From positions 1 to 14,522 of the forward strand of contig JARKQO010000002.1 of assembly GCA_029974855.1 (NCBI GenBank): a stretch of DNA of 14,522 nt. Reading direction: 5' to 3'. Position 1 is the first letter of the stretch, and every line of letters begins with the position of its first letter. Below are positions 1 through 6,507 of the stretch, piece after piece. The stretch is from Eubacteriales bacterium. GTDB taxonomy: Bacteria; Bacillota_A; Clostridia; Christensenellales; Aristaeellaceae. The notes below the pieces were generated by a model, which saw only the letters and a list, made by a program, of their open reading frames with translations, made no database searches and was not told the origin of the DNA. A program made the position numbers and the translations under genes.

Positions 1-1053
1 GCCTTGGCTTCCCAGGCCAAAGCCCGCTTTGAGCGGGCCATGACTGTCACCCACCTCACCGCGATGGCGGACGCCATCGCGGAGATCCGCGCCCTCACCG
101 GGGGCGAAACTGTGGGGGATTTGCCAGCGGCCTACCAAATCAACAAGGCCATGCGGGACCTGCACTATCCCGGCTCCCTGTGCTATGCCCGGCGGGTGGA
201 CGGGCATTTGCAAGCCGCCATTGAAACCGACGCCTTGGCCCCCCTGGGAAAGCAGCCCCATAAGCTGCTGCGGCATCTGCAACAGGCGGAGGGGCTCTCC
301 TTGGGGATCGTACGCACGGTGAAAAACCGCACGGAGCTGGAGGAGCTTCCCCTGTACAGCGTGGAGGTGGGGGTTGCCAGCCTTTGCGCCGGGCAGCAAA
401 ACGGCTGGGAGGAGGAGCGGGTCTGTGGGGACGCCATCGCCGCCAAGCAATTCCCCGGGGGCCGCTTTGTGCTGTTGCTCAGCGACGGCATGGGCCATGG
501 CCCCAACGCCCATTTTGTAAGCACCAAGACTTTGGAATTGCTGCTGCTGTGCCTGGAGGCCGGGTATACCCGCCGCCAGGCTATCACCGCCGTCAACGGC
601 ATGATCCTCTCCGGCGCCGAGGCGGAGGGCTTTGCCACTGTGGATTTGATGGATTTAAGCCTTTGGACCGGGGAAATCCAGAGCGAAAAGCTGGGAGCCA
701 GTGCCTCCTGGCTGGTGCGGGGCAACTACATCAAGCAGGTGGAGGGCTCCAGCCTGCCCCTGGGGATTTTGGAGGAGGTGGAGCCCACCAGCCAAAGCCT
801 GCGCATTCACAGCGGGGATATCCTGATTGTGATGAGCGACGGGGTGGCGGACGTGCTGGGAGAGGGCCAGCAGATGGAGCTGACCATTTCCGAAAGCCTC
901 TATATCCAGCCCCAGCGCATGGCGGATGCGCTGCTGCGAAGCGCCCTCCTGGCCAGCGGAGGCGTTCCCAAGGATGACATGACCGTGCTCACCTTGCTGA
1001 TGGTGGACCGGAGCCGCTCGGAATCCTCCCAGGGGGAATGGCTGAAGATTTAG
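1..1053 (+). CDS. spoIIE: SpoIIE-like PP2C-type serine phosphatase, C-terminal part (5' end outside window)
   Basis: The reading frame is open from base 1 to a TAG at 1051-1053, so the gene starts upstream and only its last 350 codons are visible. The C-terminal two thirds is a PP2C/SpoIIE phosphatase domain. It shows a Gly-Asp pair near 427-432, the SDGMGHG metal-site motif at 481-501, a second aspartate in MSDGVAD at 832-852, and the closing DDMT motif at 973-984. In SpoIIE this domain dephosphorylates SpoIIAA at the asymmetric septum and so activates sigma F in the forespore. The order and spacing of motifs fit SpoIIE better than RsbU, because a long SpoIIE-like linker region precedes the domain. 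The N-terminal membrane segments expected of SpoIIE lie outside the window and could not be checked. Another SpoIIE-domain phosphatase is the main alternative. The gene is convergent with the repeat-protein gene downstream. Confidence 0.82.
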   Translation, partial: ALASQAKARFERAMTVTHLTAMADAIAEIRALTGGETVGDLPAAYQINKAMRDLHYPGSLCYARRVDGHLQAAIETDALAPLGKQPHKLLRHLQQAEGLSLGIVRTVKNRTELEELPLYSVEVGVASLCAGQQNGWEEERVCGDAIAAKQFPGGRFVLLLSDGMGHGPNAHFVSTKTLELLLLCLEAGYTRRQAITAVNGMILSGAEAEGFATVDLMDLSLWTGEIQSEKLGASASWLVRGNYIKQVEGSSLPLGILEEVEPTSQSLRIHSGDILIVMSDGVADVLGEGQQMELTISESLYIQPQRMADALLRSALLASGGVPKDDMTVLTLLMVDRSRSESSQGEWLKI

Positions 1054-1101
1054 GGAGAAAGGGTCAGGGTGAAGCAGGAATGCTTCCCGGACGCTTTCCT
1101 T

Positions 1102-1142
1102 TACGCCAGCAAGACCGGCCCAGGGCCGGTCTTGCTGGCGTA
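1102..1142. terminator. Perfect 19-bp hairpin between convergent genes, probable bidirectional terminator
   Basis: Bases 1102-1120 pair without mismatch with 1124-1142 around a 3-base loop (cag). The hairpin lies 48 bp after the spoIIE-like stop and 28 bp beyond the stop of the minus-strand repeat gene, which is where a shared terminator would be expected. Neither side has a real T-run: the + side continues ttcctatg and the minus side reads aggaaagc. It is therefore not a textbook intrinsic terminator and may act mainly as an mRNA 3'-end stabiliser. Confidence 0.6.
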
Positions 1143-1169
1143 TTCCTATGCTATTGGCGCTATTCTATT

Positions 1170-2810
1170 CTATTGCCGCCCGCCGGACACATAGCTCCCG
1201 GTCCAGTCCTTCTGGGGCGGGGGTACGATGGCCTCTGGCATGCTCTGGCCTTCCCGGAGCACATAGCCCAGGTCAAAATCCAGGTTCACGCTGCCGCTGA
1301 CCACCTCAAAGGCGTCGCTGCGGGCCTCATTCCCATCCCCGCCGGTGAGGCAGCTGCTGATCAAGCGCAGCTCCGGCACGGGGGTGGTGATGGCAAGCTG
1401 GGGATAGCCCTTGGCTTGCAACAGGTACTGACCGGGGTATACCCCCTCAAACAGGTAATACCCATAAGCGTCGGTGACCGTTTCCGCCACCACCTGCCCT
1501 TGGGACACCAGTTGCACCGTCACGCCGGGAACCCCGGGCTCTCCCCCGTCCAACAGGCCGTTCCGGTTCAGGTCCAGCCAGGCCAGGTCCCCCACCTTGG
1601 CCGGGCGAATGAACAGCACGTTCTGGCTGAGAAGGTCGCGGGCCATGGCCAGGGGGAAGGGGTCGCTCTGGCCCTCCTGCCCCAGGGGCTCCACCACCAC
1701 GGAGGTTCCCTCCGGGTAGTTGGGGTCCGTCCGCTCCACAAAGAGCATATCCCCCGGCCGCTGGCAGACCAGCACATAGGTTCCGGGCCACAGGCCGTCA
1801 AAGCGGTAGCTGCCGTCCTCCTGGGTGAAGGCCGTCTGAAGCGGCTGTTGGCCTCCCTCTTCATACAGCCGCACGGAAAGGCCCGCCAGGCCGCCGCGCT
1901 GCCCCGCCTGTTGCAGGGCCACCACGCCGCCGATGCTGGTGCGGCTCACCAGCCCCGCGTGCATCTCCTGGAAGGTCTGCCCTTCCCCTACCTGGATGCC
2001 CTTTTGCACCATCACGCCGCCCTGGGCCTGGAAGGTGGCCTCCGGCTCCCCCGCGGGCTCGGACTGGGCGGGAATGGCAAAGCGCACGGTGTACAGCCCC
2101 GGCCTGACGCTCCCAAAGGTCACGTAGCCATCCTGGTCCGATGTGGCGGTTTTCACCGGCTGGCCCCGGGCCTCGTCCACCAGCTCAAAGGCCAGCTCCG
2201 GCAGCAGCGCCTCCTTTCGGCCCTGGGCGCCGTCCAGGTTTTCATCCAGCCACACATAGCCCTTCAGGGTGGCGGGCTTCACCATGCCCACGGCCTGATC
2301 CGCCCGGCTTACCAGCACCTCCCAGGGGCAGGCGAGCCTTTGCTGGGACACGGTATCCAGCCTCAGCCCCGAAGCCTGGATGGGGGCGCTGAAAATGAAT
2401 TCCTCCGCCAGCTTCAGCTCCAGCTGGTAGGTGGCGGGGCGCAGGCCCGTCAGCGCGAAATGGCCGTCCCGGTCCGCCTCTGTCCGAACCACCTCCAGGT
2501 CCGCCCGGCTGGGAATGAGGGTCACCTCCAGGCCTTTGGCCCGCTCCTCCCCCTGGTCTTGCACGCCGTTGGCGTTCAGGTCGTGGAACAGATAGCCGGT
2601 GAAGGTACCCAGCCGCACGGCTCCTGCCGGAGCCCTGAGGACCTTGGCCCCGCTTTCGATGACAAATTCCTCGCTGGCGGCCTCTGCCAAGGTGTTGCCC
2701 CCCTGGACCACCGGGGCCATTTCCACGTTCTCCGGCAGCAGATAGGTAAGGGTGTACCGGCCCGGCATCACCCCGTCAAAGAAATACCCTCCGTCGGCCT
2801 GCACCGGCAC
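1170..2810 (-). CDS. C-terminal half of amber-split SdrD B-repeat protein
   Basis: This 546-codon open frame lies in exactly the same frame as the upstream half (2838-4505) and is separated from it only by the TAG at 2838-2840. Its first residues complete a repeat begun before the stop: a DGGYFFDG strand followed by MPGRYTL, the usual end of an SdrD B-type domain. Four further repeats follow. They begin near 2609 (HDLNANG), 2273 (LDENLDG), 1940 (a degenerate copy without the Asp/Asn motif) and 1601 (LDLNRNG). The tail is proline-containing and ends in VSGGRQ. There is no LPXTG motif, hydrophobic segment or charged tail, so no sortase anchor is visible. The nominal start is a GTG at 2810 with only a distant GGAG upstream, so independent translation is doubtful. 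It is best read as the remainder of one 1111-codon gene rather than a gene of its own. Confidence 0.7.
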   Translation of the reverse strand: MPVQADGGYFFDGVMPGRYTLTYLLPENVEMAPVVQGGNTLAEAASEEFVIESGAKVLRAPAGAVRLGTFTGYLFHDLNANGVQDQGEERAKGLEVTLIPSRADLEVVRTEADRDGHFALTGLRPATYQLELKLAEEFIFSAPIQASGLRLDTVSQQRLACPWEVLVSRADQAVGMVKPATLKGYVWLDENLDGAQGRKEALLPELAFELVDEARGQPVKTATSDQDGYVTFGSVRPGLYTVRFAIPAQSEPAGEPEATFQAQGGVMVQKGIQVGEGQTFQEMHAGLVSRTSIGGVVALQQAGQRGGLAGLSVRLYEEGGQQPLQTAFTQEDGSYRFDGLWPGTYVLVCQRPGDMLFVERTDPNYPEGTSVVVEPLGQEGQSDPFPLAMARDLLSQNVLFIRPAKVGDLAWLDLNRNGLLDGGEPGVPGVTVQLVSQGQVVAETVTDAYGYYLFEGVYPGQYLLQAKGYPQLAITTPVPELRLISSCLTGGDGNEARSDAFEVVSGSVNLDFDLGYVLREGQSMPEAIVPPPQKDWTGSYVSGGRQ

Positions 2811-4328
2811 GGTCAGGTCGATCTCCGCGTCCGGGGACTACAGGCGGACGCCGGCGTCCTCCATGCCCCCCTCCCCCTGGTCCTGGAGGCCGTTGTCGTT
2901 CAGGTCCTCAAAGAACACCCCCGCCACAGTGGCGGAGCGGAGCATCCCCGCGTTCACATGCTCCACGGTCTGCCCCATGGCGATCTCCATGGGCTGGGTC
3001 AGGCCAAACTCCCCTTCCAGGCCCTTCACCCAGTTGCCCCCCTCCTCCTGGGGGCGCAGGCGCGAGAAGGCGTGCCCCTCCTTGCGCAAAAAGGCCACCA
3101 CATACCTGCCCGGCATCACCCCGGCCAAGGTATAGTTCCCGTTGGCGTTGGTCAAAGTATGGGACAGCAGCGTGCCCGCCTCGTCCCGCAGCTCCACCCG
3201 GATCCCGGAATGCTTCTTCTCCTTGCCCTTGAGGATTCCGTCATAGTTGTCATCCTGAAACACGGTGCCCTTGATGGTGCCCCCCAGGGCCACCCCCACC
3301 ACGGTGGTGGCGGTGCCGCCGGTGCCGATGGCGATGGGGGACACGCTGTTTTCCCGCCGCGTGGAGCGCTGGGCGAAGTGGTTGGCCTGCTTGCTGTTTT
3401 CCGGGGATACCAGCGTAAAGATGCTGCCGTCGTCCGGCAAAACGGCCCGCAGGCGGTATTCCCCGGCCCGTAGGCTGTCAAAGGCGAAGCTGCCGTCCTG
3501 GCCGGTGGTCATGCGGCCCTCGGCCTCGGCCCTCACCGTCCGGTACACCTCCAGGATGACCCCCGGATACCCGGGCTCGCCCTCATCCAGCATGCCGTTG
3601 TAATTCAGGTCCAAAAACGCCGTGCCCTTGATGGCGCCCTGGGGCACCACACCTATGTTCTTGTTCGCCACATCCACGGCCCCGCTCAGGGGGAAGGAGC
3701 GGCTGGCCTTGGTACCCGCCACCGTGAACACGGAGCGCAGGTCCCCCCCGGTGTCGCTGTACCGGGCAAAGAGCAGGCCCTCGGGCAGCTCAGCCACCAG
3801 GTTGTAGGTACCGTTGGGCAGGCGGTCAAACAGATACTCCCCGGACTCCTGGGACAGGGTGGTATAGGTCTTGCGGGCCTTGCCGCCCACCAAAGAAAGG
3901 CTGATGCCGCCTACCCCGGGCTCCTCCGGGTCCATGACGCCGTTGTTGTTCTCGTCCATCCACACCCTGCCGGAGAAGGAGCCCACCGGCACCGCGCCAA
4001 TGGCCGCCTCAGTGGTCTGCCCGGCCACAAAGGCCATGGGGGCCGATTGGGCCATGTCCTCCTCCGAGGTGGCGCAGCTGATCCCCAGCCCCTGGCCCTT
4101 CCCCTGAACGGTGTAGCGGTACCCATGGGGCAAGGTGATCCGAAGGCTGGCCTCCCCGGGGCTCACCCCCGGAATCATCGCCTCCCCCGCCCCGCCGGTG
4201 GCGCCGGAGGCGATGACCTCGTTGCGGCCATCCAATATCTCCACCAGCACCCCCGCAATGGGCCGTTCATACTCCCCCCGGACCCCGTTCTCGTTGCTGT
4301 CCGCAAAGGCGGCGAAGCGCAAGGAGGC
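1283..4328 (-). repeat. Nine SdrD B-like protein repeats, period about 108-119 codons
   Basis: Repeats start near 4328, 3983, 3638, 3281, 2933, 2609, 2273, 1940 and 1601 on the minus strand. Each opens with a Gly-x-hydrophobic strand, then (in most) a D-x-N-x-(N/D)-G loop, a G-hydrophobic-x-hydrophobic-x-L strand, a D/N-G-x-Y/F-x-F strand and a PG-x-Y strand. They are conserved as protein but diverged at the DNA level, so recombination between copies is probably limited. Boundaries are estimates from motif positions. Confidence 0.7.
2838..2840 (-). other. In-frame TAG (amber) interrupting the repeat-protein gene
   Basis: On the minus strand the codons read CTG-TAG-TCC. The stop is codon 556 counted from the ATG at 4505. 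The next nine codons encode SPDAEIDLT and lead straight into the second half in the same frame. The break falls inside the fifth B-type repeat, between the strand ending AGVRL and the conserved GGYFFDG strand. A CAG-to-TAG change would explain it. TAG is used as an ordinary stop by several genes here (at 1051, 7366 and 8470 on the + strand and 1170 on the minus strand), so general reassignment of TAG is unlikely. Confidence 0.85.
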
Positions 4329-4505
4329 GGGCTCCCCCGGGGAAGCGGCATGGGCCGCCCATCGGGCCTCCCGGCTTTGAAACAGGGGCAGCCCTCCCAG
4401 GGCCCAGAAGAACAAAAAGCCCAGGCACAGGGCCAGGCTCATGAAAAACAAAGGGCCACGGCCATGGCCCGCTCCTCCACGTTTTGGTGTTACGGTGAAG
4501 CTCAT
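2838..4505 (-). CDS. N-terminal half of amber-split SdrD B-repeat surface protein
   Basis: The 555-residue product has a basic start (VTPKRGG), one hydrophobic segment at about residues 20-42 (a signal peptide or signal anchor), and then SdrD B-like repeats beginning near residues 60, 175, 290, 409 and 525. Most carry an Asp/Asn-rich motif such as DENNNG, DLNYNG or DLNDNG, followed by acidic Gly-Glu-Pro residues and a later YLFDRLPNGTY-type strand. In the SdrD/Cna_B families these are beta-sandwich domains that stiffen surface adhesins, and the Asp/Asn motif can bind calcium. I chose the ATG at 4505 because AAGGG and GGAGG stretches lie just upstream (4510-4521). The earlier ATG at 4526 and TTG at 4529 have no such site. 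The frame stops at an amber codon inside repeat five. A divergent promoter lies at 4563-4591. The ligand is unknown. Confidence 0.8.
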   Translation of the reverse strand: MSFTVTPKRGGAGHGRGPLFFMSLALCLGFLFFWALGGLPLFQSREARWAAHAASPGEPASLRFAAFADSNENGVRGEYERPIAGVLVEILDGRNEVIASGATGGAGEAMIPGVSPGEASLRITLPHGYRYTVQGKGQGLGISCATSEEDMAQSAPMAFVAGQTTEAAIGAVPVGSFSGRVWMDENNNGVMDPEEPGVGGISLSLVGGKARKTYTTLSQESGEYLFDRLPNGTYNLVAELPEGLLFARYSDTGGDLRSVFTVAGTKASRSFPLSGAVDVANKNIGVVPQGAIKGTAFLDLNYNGMLDEGEPGYPGVILEVYRTVRAEAEGRMTTGQDGSFAFDSLRAGEYRLRAVLPDDGSIFTLVSPENSKQANHFAQRSTRRENSVSPIAIGTGGTATTVVGVALGGTIKGTVFQDDNYDGILKGKEKKHSGIRVELRDEAGTLLSHTLTNANGNYTLAGVMPGRYVVAFLRKEGHAFSRLRPQEEGGNWVKGLEGEFGLTQPMEIAMGQTVEHVNAGMLRSATVAGVFFEDLNDNGLQDQGEGGMEDAGVRL

Positions 4506-4562
4506 TCTTCCCTTCGCCTCCGCCATCAAAATCGCGCGATTTTCTGGATTCCAGCGACTTTT

Positions 4563-4591
4563 ATACTAATGCAACGGGGTGGGTTTGTCAA
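4563..4591 (-). promoter_or_regulatory. Sigma-A-type promoter of the repeat-protein gene
   Basis: On the minus strand TTGACA (4586-4591) is followed after 17 bp by TAGTAT (4563-4568). The -35 box is perfect and the -10 matches four of six bases. It lies about 60 bp upstream of the ATG at 4505. Confidence 0.65.
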
Positions 4592-4653
4592 TAAAGACCA
4601 GGGATTTGTAAGAAACGTTACGGGGCTTGCGCCCGGGCAAAGGCGATTTATGT

Positions 4654-4681
4654 TTGACTATCCCCTTCTCCATGTTATAAT
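4654..4681 (+). promoter_or_regulatory. Sigma-A-type promoter of degV
   Basis: TTGACT (4654-4659) and a perfect TATAAT (4676-4681) are separated by 16 bp. The start codon of degV is about 70 bp downstream, preceded by AAGGAGG at 4742-4748. The promoter is back to back with that of the repeat-protein gene. Confidence 0.75.
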
Positions 4682-4756
4682 AAATGGCAGAAAAGGCGCA
4701 AGGCTTGCCGGCTCTTGCCCTTTGACACACAATCTTACCACAAGGAGGACATAGGC

Positions 4757-5674
4757 ATGGCGAAGGAATCAAAAGTGGTGATCGTAACAGATTCCTCCTG
4801 TGATTTAAGCGACGAGCAGCTTTCCACCTACGGCATCCGCATGATTTCCCTGCGGGTGACCTGCCAGAACCGGGAATACCGGGACCGGGTGGACATCGGC
4901 CAGGAGGAGCTGTACGCGCTGCTGGAAAAAGAGGTGCCCAAAACCAGCCTTCCCCTGCCGGAGGACGTCACCGGCCTTTTCGACCAGCTGGTCCGGGAGG
5001 GCGTGACGGATGTGATCCACCTGAGCATCTCCTCGGGGCTCAGCGGCACCTGCCACATGGTTCGGATGCTGGCCGAGGACTACCAGGACCGGATGAACAT
5101 CCACGTGGTGGATTCCCTGACCCTGTCCACGGGCCTGGGGATGATGGTGCTGGCGGCGGCCAAGGCCCTCCGCAAGGGCCTCTCCGTGCAGGAGGCCATT
5201 GAAAAAGCCCAGGAGGTGCGCGGCACCCAGCTGGGCATGTTTGTGATCCGTACCCTGGAATTTTTGCGCAAGGGGGGCCGCATCGGTCTGGTGGAAGGCA
5301 TGGTGGGCAGCCTCTTGCAGATCAAGCCCATCATCTTTGTCAACAAGGAAGGCGTGTACGAAACCCTGGCCAAGGCCCGGGGCTACAAAAACGCCATAGA
5401 GACCATGGTGCAGGAAGCTCTGGCGCACTTCGGCCAGGCCAAGCTCAGCCTTTCGGTGGTTCACGGCCATGCCCAGGAGGCGGCCACGGAGCTGCTGGAG
5501 AAGCTGAAAGCAACGCTGAACATCGTGGAGTTCTTTGTCACTCCGGTCAGCCCTGTCTTGGCCATCCACACGGGTCCGGGGCTTCTGGGCATCGTGGCCA
5601 ACAAGGTGGATCAGGCCGGCACGGCTGGGGATACAGGGGAAGCTCCGGGCAGGAAGGCTCCGAGGAACGCATAA
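4757..5674 (+). CDS. DegV family fatty-acid-binding protein
   Basis: The 305-residue product matches the DegV family along its length: TDSSCDL at 11-17, KTSLP at 62-66, ISSGLSGT at 91-98, LEFLRKGGRIG at about 168-177 and HTGPG at 271-275. DegV/FakB proteins bind one fatty acid in the cytoplasm. FakB members present it to the kinase FakA so exogenous fatty acids can enter phospholipid synthesis, but many Firmicutes carry several paralogues and the ligand of this one cannot be read from sequence. No fakA-like gene is nearby. The ATG at 4757 is chosen because AAGGAGG ends 8 bp before it; an upstream in-frame ATG at 4715 lacks this. The last 23 residues, after the family's usual end, form a Gly/Ala/Arg-rich tail. 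The last 128 bp, including the HTGPG codons, overlap a convergent minus-strand gene. Confidence 0.9.
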   Translation: MAKESKVVIVTDSSCDLSDEQLSTYGIRMISLRVTCQNREYRDRVDIGQEELYALLEKEVPKTSLPLPEDVTGLFDQLVREGVTDVIHLSISSGLSGTCHMVRMLAEDYQDRMNIHVVDSLTLSTGLGMMVLAAAKALRKGLSVQEAIEKAQEVRGTQLGMFVIRTLEFLRKGGRIGLVEGMVGSLLQIKPIIFVNKEGVYETLAKARGYKNAIETMVQEALAHFGQAKLSLSVVHGHAQEAATELLEKLKATLNIVEFFVTPVSPVLAIHTGPGLLGIVANKVDQAGTAGDTGEAPGRKAPRNA

Positions 5675-6275
5675 GGCAGGGCTCCGGCCTGGTGAGGTAC
5701 ATCTCCAGGACCACCTCCAGCCGGACGGGAAAGACGCAGTCCTGGGCGCAGACCGGCGGATTGCACAGCCGCACGCAGGGCACGAGGGTCAGGGTATGCC
5801 GCCAGCAGTCCGAGGGGGAGCAGCCGGGAGAGAAGCAGGTGTCCAACTCCACCGTGCCCATGGCGGAGAAGTGGCGGCCGCAGGCGTCCCTGATCTGGCA
5901 GCAGACCGGGATGCACACCCGCAGGCACAGCCGGTTGCGGGGCCCGTCATTTTCCAGCGGCGCCCACCAGGGGTTGGCGCCGCTTTGCTGTACCATCAGC
6001 AGCATAAAGGGCGCTTTGGCGCAGCAGGGGAGGTCCGCCAGGGTCAGCTCCGTACACAGGTTGGGGAAGCACTTGCGCTCCGAGCAGATGATTTTGTTCA
6101 GAAGCACGCTCTGGCCCAGGCAGTTCTTGGGCGGTTTGGGGGGCCTGGGCGGCCTGGGGCACGGGGAAGCGCCGCAGTCGTTCTGGGGCGGTCTGTGTGG
6201 ATGACAGGGATTGGACGGGGCCTGGCCAGGTCGGTTCTGGCCGCAGGCCTGACAGCCGCAGGGCTGGTGTTGCAT
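5547..6275 (-). CDS. Cysteine- and proline-rich protein, possible spore-surface protein
   Basis: The 242-residue product has 30 cysteines, many as CxC, CC or PC pairs. It begins with a Cys/Pro/His-rich segment (QPCGCQACGQ), followed by a PRPPRPPKPPK linker. A more structured core from about residue 55 to 195 has beta-rich stretches (SVLLNKIICSERKCFPNLC, RLCLRVCIPVCC, LTLVPCVRLC). A Cys/Pro tail closes it. No signal peptide or membrane segment is seen. The ATG at 6275 is chosen because CCTCCTT at 6283-6289 gives AAGGAGG with 7-bp spacing; the ATG at 6279-6281 is too close. I do not recognise a named family. High Cys content without an export signal, plus sporulation genes nearby, suggests a coat or exosporium protein, but this is inference. 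The final 42 codons run antisense over the 3' end of degV and contribute five of the cysteines. Confidence 0.72.
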   Translation of the reverse strand: MQHQPCGCQACGQNRPGQAPSNPCHPHRPPQNDCGASPCPRPPRPPKPPKNCLGQSVLLNKIICSERKCFPNLCTELTLADLPCCAKAPFMLLMVQQSGANPWWAPLENDGPRNRLCLRVCIPVCCQIRDACGRHFSAMGTVELDTCFSPGCSPSDCWRHTLTLVPCVRLCNPPVCAQDCVFPVRLEVVLEMYLTRPEPCLMRSSEPSCPELPLYPQPCRPDPPCWPRCPEAPDPCGWPRQG

Positions 6276-6282
6276 GGTCATT

Positions 6283-6289
6283 CCTCCTT
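6283..6289 (-). promoter_or_regulatory. Ribosome binding site fixing the start of the cysteine-rich gene
   Basis: The + strand CCTCCTT reads AAGGAGG on the minus strand, a full anti-16S match. It lies 7 bp before ATG 6275 and only 1 bp before ATG 6281, so it selects the downstream ATG. It also supports the gene being real rather than an antisense artefact. Confidence 0.75.
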
Positions 6290-6354
6290 GTTGGACGGGC
6301 TGGACCGGTTTGCGCCTGGGCGCGGCATGCCCGTCGGGGATCCGTAGTCCAAAC

Positions 6355-6382
6355 CATCCTATGTACGGCGGCAGAAATGGTG
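6355..6382 (-). promoter_or_regulatory. Weak sigma-K-like promoter candidate for the cysteine-rich gene
   Basis: On the minus strand an AC-containing -35 (CACC, 6379-6382) is followed, 16 bp after the AC, by CATAGGATG (6355-6363). This resembles the mother-cell sigma K pattern AC-N16-CATAnnnTA except for the last base. It is about 80 bp upstream of the start codon. No clear sigma-A promoter was found on this strand. The match is short and could be chance. Confidence 0.22.
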
Positions 6383-6437
6383 AGCCGCCGCCCCGGGGCG
6401 GCCCCGGCGGCCCGCGAAAACACACGGCATCTTCCCC

Positions 6438-6466
6438 GTGACAGGGCCGGAAAAATATAGTATACT
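6438..6466 (+). promoter_or_regulatory. Sigma-A-type promoter of uppP
   Basis: GTGACA (6438-6443) and TATACT (6461-6466) are separated by 17 bp, each with one mismatch to consensus. The A/T-rich spacer end (aaaaatatag) contrasts with the GC-rich surroundings. The uppP ATG is about 40 bp downstream. Confidence 0.65.
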
Positions 6467-6507
6467 GGCAACGCCGTTTCCCATCCATCCATGAAAGGGA
6501 CGATTCC

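Noticed and set aside
2838..2840. TAG reassignment, such as pyrrolysine or Gln coding genome-wide
   Set aside because: TAG terminates the spoIIE-like, uppP, radical SAM and repeat-protein genes in the same window, so it is an ordinary stop here. Only local read-through remains possible.
1038..3473. Very long + strand open frame (811 codons) opposite the repeat-protein gene
   Set aside because: Its protein is His/Gly/Leu/Pro-rich with no recognisable domain, as expected for the antisense of a GC-rich gene with Asp/Asn/Gly repeats. The minus-strand frame has clear repeats and a promoter.
4626..4641. GC-rich imperfect inverted repeat (cttgcgcccgggcaa) upstream of degV as an operator
   Set aside because: Short GC palindromes are common in this composition and nothing ties it to a known regulator. 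It is mentioned only as context for the divergent promoters.
6384..6411. GC-rich self-complementary stretch between the cysteine-rich gene and uppP as a terminator
   Set aside because: It lies between two divergent genes, where no terminator is expected, and has no T-tract. It looks like compositional noise.
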